A program made the translations under genes and the position numbers. Positions 45,401 to 53,936 of a stretch of DNA of 64,000 nt are shown here, in pieces (the stretch's first letter is position 1; each line of letters opens with the position of its first letter). The notes under the pieces were generated by a model. It saw nothing but the letters and a program-made list of their open reading frames with translations, was not told where the DNA came from and did no database searches. Origin of the DNA: Drechmeria coniospora. Lineage: Eukaryota > Ascomycota > Sordariomycetes > Hypocreales > Ophiocordycipitaceae. The stretch lies in assembly GCF_001625195.1 (NCBI RefSeq), contig NC_054391.1, positions 8,942,552-9,006,551 on the forward strand, in the 5' to 3' direction.

Positions 45401-45457
45401 ATGGGGAACCTGAAGAGGGCATCTCAACGTGATGCTGTCCATGAGGGGGGCGCGTAG
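40545..45457 (+). CDS. KDM4-type histone demethylase (JmjN, JmjC, extended PHD)
   Basis: Fe(II)/2-oxoglutarate dioxygenase family that removes methyl groups from histone H3 Lys9 or Lys36 in the nucleus. Exons 40545-40967, 41038-43145, 43205-44137 and 44197-45457 encode 1574 residues. JmjN spans about 126-168 (PVFRPTMFQFKDF joined to MKKVDGYGMKSGIIKIIPP). An AT-hook-like KKRGRGRPSKGRGK lies at 254-267 and an Asp run near 316-324. The JmjC core has iron ligands His453, Glu455 (AWHLEDVDLYSINYLHFG) and His542 (YPYGYHSGYNLGYNCAEA), so it is probably active. A Cys/His-rich extended PHD follows (about 660-778; CLFCRSKRGACFQCSHSKC). The last ~700 residues are Pro/Gln/Ala-rich with a PAMA repeat. Metazoan KDM4 proteins also carry PHDs. 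Note the long linker between JmjN and JmjC. Confidence 0.95.
40968..41037 (+). other. KDM4 intron 1
   Basis: 70 bp, phase 0, donor GTACGT, branch GCTAAC, acceptor CGTAG. It interrupts the JmjN domain between FQRF and MKKVDG. Confidence 0.92.
43146..43204 (+). other. KDM4 intron 2
   Basis: 59 bp, phase 2, donor GTACGT, branch TCTAAC, acceptor GCAG. It joins RAMPNG to GRVEVEWKW. An acceptor three bases earlier (AAG) would add one residue and is less likely. Confidence 0.85.
44138..44196 (+). other. KDM4 intron 3
   Basis: 59 bp, phase 2, donor GTTCGT, branch TACTGAC, acceptor CACAG. It joins FFQVNHNR to DPSKYRTPYSPWGGF. A closer-looking donor, GTAAAC at 44124, gives the wrong phase and is rejected. 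Confidence 0.85.
44807..44975 (+). repeat. 15-bp in-frame repeat in KDM4 exon 4
   Basis: About eleven copies of a 15-bp unit near CCGGCGATGGCGATC encode PAMA(I/T/A) pentapeptides. Three consecutive copies near 44920-44960 are identical, which suggests recent expansion. Confidence 0.9.
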
Positions 45458-46274
45458 CATACCTTCATCTTCTTCAAGCTACGACGCCGGTCGTTTCGCA
45501 GTTACGAGAGAAAGGGGACAGGACCAAGGCAAAAGCTGGCAAAATGCGCTTCGCGGGCAGGACGCGTATTCTACCGGCACTTGAACCACTGATTGATAGT
45601 CTACACGGGTGGCGTTTATGCGTTTGAGACGAGGCATCGGCGAATGGCTTCTGAGATATCCCATCATTAGATCAGATCAGCTCTGCCTGATTGCAGAACT
45701 TGGACGGGCTTGCTGTGCACAGGGGGAACAAGACGGATCGGCCGTCTTGTGCCGTTGTACCATATTGCGTGCGCTCACATACTTTATAGCTTTGTGAATG
45801 GAGGAGGCCGAGAAGAGCTCAAGGAAGCCGGGCCTGACCGTTGCAACATCTACGCGACGTACCTACCTGTCTGGGTACCTACCCATGACGTATTCTCCAT
45901 GATCTTCCTCTGCAGTTGTTCCATACACTCCCTCCTTGATGCCTTTGAAACCATCGGTGCGATTCATGCTTGGTGGAGTAGGAGGGCACAGATGCGGCGT
46001 GGAGAGGCAGGTTCGTGGCAAAGCATGACGGCGACTCACTCTGCTATCTGATGTTTGGTCCGGCTGCTCCCCAGTCGCGGTAGATGCGTTGGCAGGAAAT
46101 GGAGCAAGTAAGGATCCGTCGTCGTGGTAGGTGCTCTGGCCTGCTTGTTATCTTCACAGACTTTGCGGCGATTCACGAAACGGCCAAGAGTGTACGGAGG
46201 AAGGAACATGCCAAGAAGTCGCAGCAGGAGAGGCCAGAGGCAAGACAGCTCACAGACGCATGGCTGTATGAAAA
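45458..46274. other. 0.8-kb spacer between KDM4 and the kinase gene
   Basis: No recognisable coding sequence. Short frames on both strands only. The right part is the kinase promoter. Confidence 0.6.
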
Positions 46275-46315
46275 ATGCAGCGTCCATCCTCTGAAAAAAT
46301 GCAGCGTCCATCCTC
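46269..46315 (+). repeat. 23/24-bp tandem duplication carrying a start codon
   Basis: TGAAAAATGCAGCGTCCATC plus CTC (46269-46291) is followed directly by a copy with one extra A (46292-46315). Each holds an ATG in the same frame, at 46275 and 46299, which begins MQRPSS. Twelve bases of it (GCAGCGTCCATC) also occur in the intron of the same gene near 46613. Confidence 0.85.
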
Positions 46316-47360
46316 AACCGATGCTTGCTCGAGCCTGCCACCGGTCCATTTTCATGGCGATGCCATGGCTCGGGTCCTGTGGACGGCCGACGACGAGGCT
46401 CGTGCCACGATCGTACACGACAAATTCGCGTCGACGAAATACCGTCTAGGATCGTTCCTGGGCAAGGGTGGCTGGAGCGTCGTGTACAAGGCGCTGCGAG
46501 TGTCGGACGGGAGAGTTTTTGCCGCCAAGTCGACCAAGGCGATCCAGCAGACGAGGAGAGAGGCGAGGATCCTGGGCGATCTGAAGCACGTACGTTGCGC
46601 GGCGACCATGCTTGCAGCGTCCATCCGGCGGTGGCATCTGACAGGGTCTGGGCAGGAAAACATCCTCAAGTTGGTTGAATGGTACGAAGAGCCCGGCAAT
46701 GTCGGCTGCGCCCTTCTCGTCACCGAGCTCTGCGCCTACGGTAATCTTCAGGGCCGCATCGACGAAGCGTCGCCGAGGAGTCTCGCGGCAGAGGAGATCC
46801 TCCAAATGGTCCGGCAGATGGGCCGCGCGCTCCATTACCTTCACGGTCAGGCTCTCTTCCACACGGACCTCAAGGCCAGCAACATGGTCCTCCGCAGCCT
46901 CGAGCCCTTTGACGTCGTGCTCGCCGACTGCGCCGACGTGAGGCGCTTCGACGGCAGGCAGAGGCATCAGCTGCGCGGCACACCCGAATACTACTCGCCC
47001 GAGATTGGCCAGCACGGTACCCACCAGGGTCCGGGGGACGACGTGTGGGCGCTGGGCATCACGATGCTGGCGACGATGGCGCAGCGTCCGCCGTGCCGAT
47101 GCCGCAAGGACGAGGTGGAAGCGTACGCGGCCACGTGCTCCGGCCATGTCCGGGAGCTTCTCGCACTGAACCCGCAGCACGACATGGTCAGGCTTCTGGC
47201 AGGCTTGCTGGCCTGGGAGCTCAACGATAGAGTGACGGCAAAGACGGCAGCCGAGTCGGCGACGGCGTTGCTGCTTCGGGAGAGGGCTGGCCAGGGCGAG
47301 GACGGCGAGACGTTGGGCATCGAGGCGCCGCGCAACTTTCGGCCCGTTACATTTTGGTAG
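46275..47360 (+). CDS. Protein kinase-like protein with divergent catalytic motifs
   Basis: Exons 46275-46589 and 46656-47360 give 339 residues. The 66-bp intron has donor GTACGT and acceptor GGCAG; it has no stop and keeps frame, so retention would add 22 residues, but removal restores the usual LKH-ENILKL. Kinase features: glycine loop GKGGWSVVY (63-71), Lys85 (VFAAKS), helix C Glu96, then HTDLKASN (174-181) in place of HRDxKxxN, and DCA (196-198) in place of DFG, and GTPEYYSPE (213-221) as the activation-segment end. The catalytic Asp176, Asn181 and metal-binding Asp196 are kept, so weak activity is possible, yet the missing Arg and Phe-Gly argue for altered regulation. No flanking domains. 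The true start may be 46299 or 46365 (MARVLWTADD). Substrate unknown. Confidence 0.82.
   Translation: MQRPSSEKMQRPSSTDACSSLPPVHFHGDAMARVLWTADDEARATIVHDKFASTKYRLGSFLGKGGWSVVYKALRVSDGRVFAAKSTKAIQQTRREARILGDLKHVRCAATMLAASIRRWHLTGSGQENILKLVEWYEEPGNVGCALLVTELCAYGNLQGRIDEASPRSLAAEEILQMVRQMGRALHYLHGQALFHTDLKASNMVLRSLEPFDVVLADCADVRRFDGRQRHQLRGTPEYYSPEIGQHGTHQGPGDDVWALGITMLATMAQRPPCRCRKDEVEAYAATCSGHVRELLALNPQHDMVRLLAGLLAWELNDRVTAKTAAESATALLLRERAGQGEDGETLGIEAPRNFRPVTFW
46590..46655 (+). other. Probable intron of the kinase-like gene (in frame, no stop)
   Basis: 66 bp, donor GTACGT, branch candidate TCTGACAG, acceptor GGCAG. Family alignment favours its removal. Confidence 0.75.
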
Positions 47361-47966
47361 AGAAGGGATGTGAGAGAGCAACTCTCTCTTGGCGATCGGG
47401 TAGAATTCAAGTCCTACGAGATGGGTATTGAGCTTCAAGGCTGACACTGAAATATCACAATATCATTGTCAATGGTGAAAGACAGCAGCACGACTTTGTC
47501 GTCGTTGATTCGCAATCAGGCGTAGCAGGTTTGATTAGTCATCGATGCTGACCAAGCTCACCATAATAATAATAATACGGAAACGGAATATTAATTAAAT
47601 ATTTAAATGCTACGTAAATACTGAGACCGAGGTACGGAGTACATGTATTAATACTTGTACTGTATACTCCGTACGGTACTGGTCAAGTCATATTAAAGCA
47701 AGTACAGAGTACCGTATTCCGCTCCGTAATTACTCCGAACTCGTCAACTCGGAGCTTTATCGATATCGTCGAGCTTCCGACATCGCGGCGCCCTCGCAAC
47801 AACCCAATCGCCTACCTCGGCCTCGCTATATTGTCACACGCAGCAGCCAATCGAGATCCCACACACCGGCCGGGCCCGGAGTAATTCACGCATTGCAGCC
47901 AATCCTGTTGGACGAACAAAGTCCGAGGCCAAGTCCCAGCATCGCCAGCCATCGGCCCCCCCATCA
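47361..47966. other. Promoter region of the aminotransferase gene with an AT-rich spike
   Basis: About 47555-47625 is strongly AT-rich (ATAATAATAATA, then ATTAATTAAATATTTAAATG), followed by GTAC words to 47720 and three CCAAT boxes before the start codon. No coding frame. Confidence 0.65.
47804..47903 (+). promoter_or_regulatory. Three CCAAT boxes upstream of the aminotransferase gene
   Basis: CCAAT occurs on the plus strand at 47804-47808, 47847-47851 and 47899-47903, with spacings of 43 and 52 bp; the last is 64 bp before the ATG at 47967. These are cores for the CCAAT-binding complex, the partner of HapX. Occurrence is seen directly; use is inferred. Confidence 0.5.
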
Positions 47967-49652
47967 ATGTCTCGTCCCGCCGCGCTGTTTTCCAAGATCA
48001 CGATTCGGCTCCGAAGCAGCAAGGCTCCCATCACCCTGCTTCCCGCAGCGAGGAAAACGTATAGCGCCATGAGCGTGAGCGGCAAGCTGAAGCCCGCCGA
48101 GAGGGTGCGGAGCCACAAGCAGGATGTCTGGTGAGCAAGCACTCGAAGCTCGCGTCGACAAGGCCAAGACGAGGGCGGACGGCTCACCTGTTCTGCGCAG
48201 GTCCATCATCAACGAGGCGGCGGCGGCGTCCCCGAAGCAGCCCATTGTCAACATGGGACAGGGCTTCTTCGGCTACAACCCGCCGCCCTTCATCCTCGAC
48301 GCGGCCAAGGAAGCGCTGGATCGGGTCGAGTGCAACCAGTATTCGCCCACCAAGGGTCGTCCTCGCCTCAAAAAGGCCATCGCCGACGCCTACTCGCCTT
48401 TCTGGGGGCGCGAGATCGACGCCGAAACCGAGGTGACCATCACGACGGGCGCAAACGAGGGCACGTATCCGAGCGAGTAGTCAAACGGCCGCGCTCGACT
48501 CGAATCGCTGACAGGTGTCTCGCAGGCATGCTGAGTGCCTTCATGGCCTTTATCGAGCCCGGCGATGAAGTCATCGTTTTCGAGCCCTTTTTCGATCAGT
48601 TCGTCCGCCCCCACCCCCTGCCCTGCTGCTCGGCATCCTTGCCTTTGCTAAGCCTAGGCGGGCCGCAGGTACATCAGCAACATCGAGATGCCCGGTGGCA
48701 AGGTCGTCTACGTGCCGATGCACCCGCCCGAGACGGGCGCGACGAAGACGTCGTCGGCGGCCGATTGGACCATCGACTTTGACGAGCTCGAGCGGGCCGT
48801 GACGCCGCGGACGAAGATGATTGTGCTCAACACGCCGCGTAGGTCGAGCCCATGGCCTGCGCACGCACGCCGCCAGCCCGAACCCGCGACGGGCGGCACC
48901 TTGTGTCGTCGGCGGACCCGCCTGCTGACTTGACGGTAGACAATCCCGTCGGCAAGGTCTACTCCAAGGAGGAGCTGCAGAGGATCGGCGACTTGTGCGT
49001 CAAGAACGAGATCCTCATCCTCTCGGACGAGGTCTACGACCGGCTCTTCTACGTCGACTTCACCCGCATCTCGACCCTCTCTCCCGAGATTGGCCGTTTG
49101 ACGATGACGGTCGGCTCGGCGGGCAAGAACTTTTACGCCACCGGCTGGCGCGTCGGCTGGGTCATGGGTCCGGCCGAGCTCGTCAAGTACGTCTCGGCCG
49201 CGCACACGCGCATCTGCTACTCGTCGGTCTCGCCGCTGCAGGAGGCCTGCGCCGTCGGCTTCGAGCGGGCCGAGTCGTTTGGCTTCTGGGACGAGACGAT
49301 CCGCGACATGAGACGCAAGATGGATCGCTTCAACGAGGTCTGGGATGAGCTCGGCATGCCCTACTCGAAGCCCGACGGCGGCTACTTTGTGCTCGTCAAC
49401 ATGAAGAAGATCAAGGTGCCCGAGGACTACCCCTTCCCGCCCCACGTGGCGAGTCGGCCGCGCGACTTCAAGCTCGCCTGGTTCCTGATCCAGGAGGTTG
49501 GCGTCGCCGCCATCCCGCCGACCGAGTTCTACACGGACAAGAACGCCCACATGGCCGAGGACTACATCCGCTTCGCCGTTTGCAAGGATGACGAGCTGCT
49601 CGAGGAGGCCAAGGCGCGGCTGAGGGGCTTGAAGAAGTATATTCAGGAGTAG
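47967..49652 (+). CDS. BNA3: Kynurenine aminotransferase-type PLP enzyme
   Basis: Class I aminotransferase; the family converts kynurenine to kynurenic acid and has cysteine-conjugate or glutamine transaminase activity. Five exons, 47967-48130, 48201-48460, 48526-48598, 48669-48838 and 48940-49652, encode 459 residues. The N-terminus MSRPAALFSKITIRLRSSK is basic, like a mitochondrial presequence; an internal Met (SAMSVSGKLK) could start a cytosolic form. Landmarks: INMGQG-type VNMGQGFFGYNPPPFI, YSPTKGRPRLKKAI, TTGANEG, LNTPHNPVGKV, LSDEVYDRL and the PLP lysine Lys285 in GSAGKNFYATGWRVGW. The intron after TTGANEG seems to use a GC donor. All exon phases fit. Substrate preference cannot be read from sequence. 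Confidence 0.92.
48131..48200 (+). other. Aminotransferase intron 1
   Basis: 70 bp, phase 2, donor GTGAGC, branch GCTCAC, acceptor GCGCAG; it splits the Trp codon of QDVW-SIINE. Confidence 0.9.
48461..48525 (+). other. Aminotransferase intron 2, apparent GC-AG intron
   Basis: 65 bp, donor GCACGT, branch CGCTGAC, acceptor CGCAG, phase 1; removal gives the conserved TTGANEG-MLSAFMAF. A GT-AG alternative (48465-48514) would insert four residues and place the acceptor directly against the branch site. Confidence 0.75.
48599..48668 (+). other. Aminotransferase intron 3
   Basis: 70 bp, phase 2, donor GTTCGT, branch TGCTAAG, acceptor CGCAG; it joins PFFDQ to YISNIEM. Confidence 0.9.
48839..48939 (+). 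other. Aminotransferase intron 4
   Basis: 101 bp, phase 1, donor GTAGGT, branch TGCTGAC, acceptor GGTAG; it splits the His codon of LNTP-HNPVGKV. Confidence 0.9.
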
Positions 49653-52600
49653 GCTGCCTAATAGGCTGGCTGCCTGCCAGAGGCAGTCGATTCCGCCACG
49701 CTTGCAGCCGACGAGCTCATGGTGATCCATCTACATTCTGCATCGCAGCCTGCACTGCACGCCTACATGCACGGTACAATGCAAAACCCAAAACGCCAGC
49801 CTCTTGGTCCATCCTCCTTTGTCCACGCCCAGTCGAGCAGCCTCCTCCATGCATGCTGAAACGTACGTGGTGTGGTGTACCTGGTGACGAGGTTGGACGC
49901 TGCCCCTAGCAAAGTGAAAGCGACGCCGCTGCCGGACTAACTTTTGAACGGGAAGCCTAGAATGATGGAGTCCTTTTGGTCAGCCCACGTGAATGTCACG
50001 CGTCGGCTGAGTGCGGTGCGGTGCCAAGGAATGCCTAAAAGGTGAAAAAAAGTACCCGACCTCCATTCACCAACTATGCTTCTATGAAGGATGACATATA
50101 TTTCCTCACTTCCGCTTCGCGAAACCGCGTCGCGGATCAGACTGCACAAACCTCATCACTGAAGCAAGAGAGGGGTCACGATGAAGGTCCGCACCTTTGT
50201 CTTTTGCCGTCGGTGATGAAACTCTAGCCGTCATGTTCGCTCCGTGCGCTTTGCGTGCTCAGCGGTGAACACAATCGACGGCGTGCACTTCTGAGACGGT
50301 CGGAAAGCGATGCCTGTTGCCGTGAAACCTCGTCTTGGTCAAGATGGGTCGGGCTTTGGACAACGAGCAGGAAAAGAGGCGATGGAAAGGTTGATGGGCA
50401 GAGACTTGGGAACTGTGCTGACGAACAATGAAGCAGAAGAATGAAGACGGCGGTTTTGGAGCGAAGAGAAAGCGTCTTTTATATGCCATGTTGAGGACTG
50501 CTGCTTCCACGATGCACTTCTGCCTCTTCGACGCCTTCCCGCTCCTCGTCGTCGAACTCTGGAAGGCAAGCCTCCGTTGGACTGTTCCCAAGCTGGCCCT
50601 TCCTGGTCTGAGCATCGACCAAGGCCTCAGCCGACGCATCCTGGCCGTCCGTGGCCGTCTTCCACGGCACCCTTCAACGTCGAGTCCTCCCTCTCCTTCC
50701 CCTTCAGCTTGGCAAGGCAAGAATGCATTCTTCTCCTCGGTATGGCGCGAGGGCGGCTCACTTTGAAGCAGGCACTCGACGACACGCCCTTGCCTGTGCC
50801 TTTTTCGATGCCCCGTCTACGAGTTTCATTCCTTTCCCTTCGTTGTCTACGACTTTCAACAAGCAATGACGTGCTCTTTCTGTGCTTTGGCGGGACCGAC
50901 GGTTGGACCTGGCTGACCCGAGCACCGAGCAGAGCGTCAAGCGACGGTTCCTGTCTTTCCTTGGACCTTGCCGGGCGTCCCTTGCACTGGAACGTCGTGG
51001 CTAGCGCCCATCGTCTTGCTTCCGCGCGGAAAGTCTGCCACTGCGGCCTCGTACATGGGCATCGACGAGGGCACATGCACCGTCCCTGTCAAGGCACAAG
51101 ATGTTGATCGTCACCGATGCCGTGCGTCACGTTGCCCGCATCTGCCGAGAGAATTTACATTCGGCATCACTTGAGACTTTCAAGCCCGCCATCTAGTCTA
51201 CAACAAACGGATACGGCTTTCCGCCGACAAAATTCTTGACGAGGCTTCTCGGAAGGAGGTTGAGAGTGCGATGGAAGGCATCGGTTACGCGGAGTGGAAG
51301 TGACATGTTTCGCATCGGCGTCGGCACCGGCATCGGGCTCGTCACGACATGGGTGCGCCAACATCAGCAGCGGCGACGGGCCCAAGTGTCACGCGTTCCC
51401 ACAGATGCGGCGAACCGATCAGCAAGCACGGCGTCGCTTGTTCACATATAACGTAGTCTGTTCGGAAATGGCCGGGCTTGCCCTCCCCCTCACCGTTGGC
51501 CCCTCGAGTCCGGGGACGTTTGGGGGCAGCGCAACGAGTCGAACAGAGGAATGAAACTAGATGGTGGGCGACCAGAGCATACTCCATGGCTTCGGAGACG
51601 GTTCGGCCGGAATCCCGCAGGGTTGCTTTCGATCATTACGCCGTGGGAGTAGGTGTCGGTGTAGGCCCAGGCACTCAGGCGTAGAGTAGGTGTAGATGTA
51701 TGTGCTTGGGCGCAAGTACCAAGTACCCAGTACTGTATGTACTGTACGGCAAGTCTAAGCACTTGTGGATGCACCTGCACATGCGGCGCGGCTGACAAGC
51801 CGGCCCCGTATCTCAACCCTGCCTCGCTCCCGAGACGGCTGACTACAAGTACGTATGCAAGTACAGTAAGTAATTAGATCAATGGTGGAAGCGGCCGATG
51901 GAGACGAGTGATGGGTGGGAGTTGATGGGCATCAGCGGCGGAGCCTGCCGATGAGTGCAGGCATATTCAAGTGTTGTATGCAGATGCACTGAATGCTACG
52001 ATGAGTGCTACAGGTACATGTACATGCTGCTGTAAGCATTGTTAGCTACGAGCTACAGGTACATGTACATGCTGCTGTAAGCATTGTTAGCTACGAGCTT
52101 CAGGTACATGTACATGCTGCTGTAAGCATTGTTAGCTACGAGCTACAGAGTACATGTACTGTGTTAGTGGCTACTCCGTTACTCCGTACAACTACAGTAC
52201 ACATATCTACACTGACTCGTACACTACCTTGCCGGGCCAAGACGTGCACAGCCAGCAATAACATAGCAGTGACTTGGCCAAGGGTGGTGCACAGATCATG
52301 AGCATCATCAATTGGATAATACGACAAACGTGGTGGTGGACGGGGGTACGGAGTATTACGTTGTACAAGCACATGTACACCTCGGCAGTTGGACCTCCAA
52401 GACAACCGCCACATCGTCGAGCGCGGCAAAAACGTCTCTTCCGAAAAAAAAAAAAAGAAAAATGATACGCGAGTCTTTGGCAAGTCCAATTCATGCAATT
52501 TTCGAATCAGCTGCGTCTTTTGTTTGTACCATGACTCTCTTGAGGAATTCTCCCATGAAACGAACGACCTACGGAAGCTCTAGGGTAGGCAGTCTCCCGG

Positions 52601-53936
52601 GCCGCGTGCCGCCCGCAGCCAATGCAAGTCAGGGGCCTTTCAGCGGGGTGGGTCGTGGTGAAGGTGGGGGACTTCAGGGCTCGGGCGCCTTACCTCAGGG
52701 GTCAGGCCGCCGTCTCGGGGACCCTGTGCGAACTCATCCGCAAATCCCTCTGGGACGCGATTGGCACATGGCGACACCTCCGAGCGAGCCCCGCGTTTGA
52801 CAATTTGCACGTGCCGCGACTCCTTTTCTGCACACCTGCCAGTACGTGTACTGTACTTGTATTGTACATGTACAGGCGCATTCGAGTACTTATGTACTTG
52901 CAACTCGTACGGCACCTACTGTACAGTACTTACGGAGTACTCCGTACCTGCATTATAATTACTACAGTACAGTACTCCGTACTTACGGAGTACATGTAAC
53001 ATAATTACCACAGTACAGTACTGTACTCGGTACACCTGAATCTGCTGTACGGCAAGTACGGAGTACATGGAGTGTACTTGTACTACAAAAAGGAGCACTG
53101 TACGGAGCATATTACAGTACAAGTAGTACACCTACTTGCATACAAGTAGATGCTCCTACTTTGTATCTATTACTTGTAAAAGTAGTACTTGTACTCTGTA
53201 CGGAGTACTGCACGGAGAACGGAGTAATACTTTGTACTCTGTCCTGTGCAGTACGGAGTTCGTCCAGTACTTGCTTGTACTTACTTGAAGGTAGAGTACT
53301 CCGTATATTACATGTATTGCGCTGTACCTACGGAACATGTATACGTACTTGAGTACTGTAATTGTACTGCAAGTAATACTTTAAGCAAGTAAGCATGTGC
53401 AAATGCCAAGGTCCCCAACCCACCCCGCTGGCTCACGTGACATCTGACATACCCCAGAGCTGCGATAGGAGGAGAGACGCCGAACCGGGCACCAACCAGA
53501 GTGACGGCTAGTGGTGGCTCTCGCCGGCGAGGCTCCAGGGCCCCGGTAACCACAACCTCACCCGGGGTCGGCTCCACCTCGCTTGCCACCCTCGCCACCG
53601 CTCAGGATGACTTTGTGATCCTTTGCTCCCGAGCGTTGCATCGCGAACGGCAACGCTTCGTTTGCGTACGTCGCTCGCCCTCGTCTCCACCCCTCGACTT
53701 CTCGTATTTTCTCACCGTCCGTCCCCCTTCTCCCCAAGATGCCAACTCTCGACGACTTTCCCCCTTCGACATCGACATACGCCCACCCCGACCGGTACTC
53801 TCGTCGTCTCTGACCGATAGATGCTCCTCGTCCGCCCTAGGACCCGACGCTTTTCGTAGCCGCAGCAGCTCCAAGTGCAGACAAAGGGCAAAGGGCGAGC
53901 CGTCACCCACCTCTACGCCCCAGTCGGACCGTCGGC
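49653..53936. other. 4.3-kb spacer without a recognisable gene
   Basis: No frame has a recognisable domain. Around 50.26-51.1 kb both strands carry overlapping frames of ordinary-looking composition (for example a charged minus-strand stretch with EFDDEEREGVEEAEVH near 50.5 kb), which might belong to an unconserved gene. About 51.7-53.4 kb is dense in GTAC words and includes a 45-bp tandem repeat. The last 500 bp form the xanthine dehydrogenase promoter, with GATA cores near 53463 and 53815. Confidence 0.45.
52008..52148. repeat. 45-bp tandem repeat, three copies plus a partial
   Basis: Copies start at 52008, 52053 and 52098, with six bases of a fourth at 52143. Each unit contains GTACATGTACATGCTGCTG and GCATTGTTAGCTACGAG. 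Only one substitution is seen between copies (CTACAG versus CTTCAG), so the duplication is recent. The unit reads as a 15-residue repeat in frame, but no gene context supports coding. Confidence 0.95.

Noticed and set aside
48465..48514. GT-AG alternative for aminotransferase intron 2
   Set aside because: It keeps frame but inserts four residues in a conserved join and puts the acceptor AG immediately after the branch adenosine.
53400..53936. UaY-type site TCGG-N6-CCGA in the XDH promoter
   Set aside because: I looked for it and found no match; only isolated GATA cores are present.
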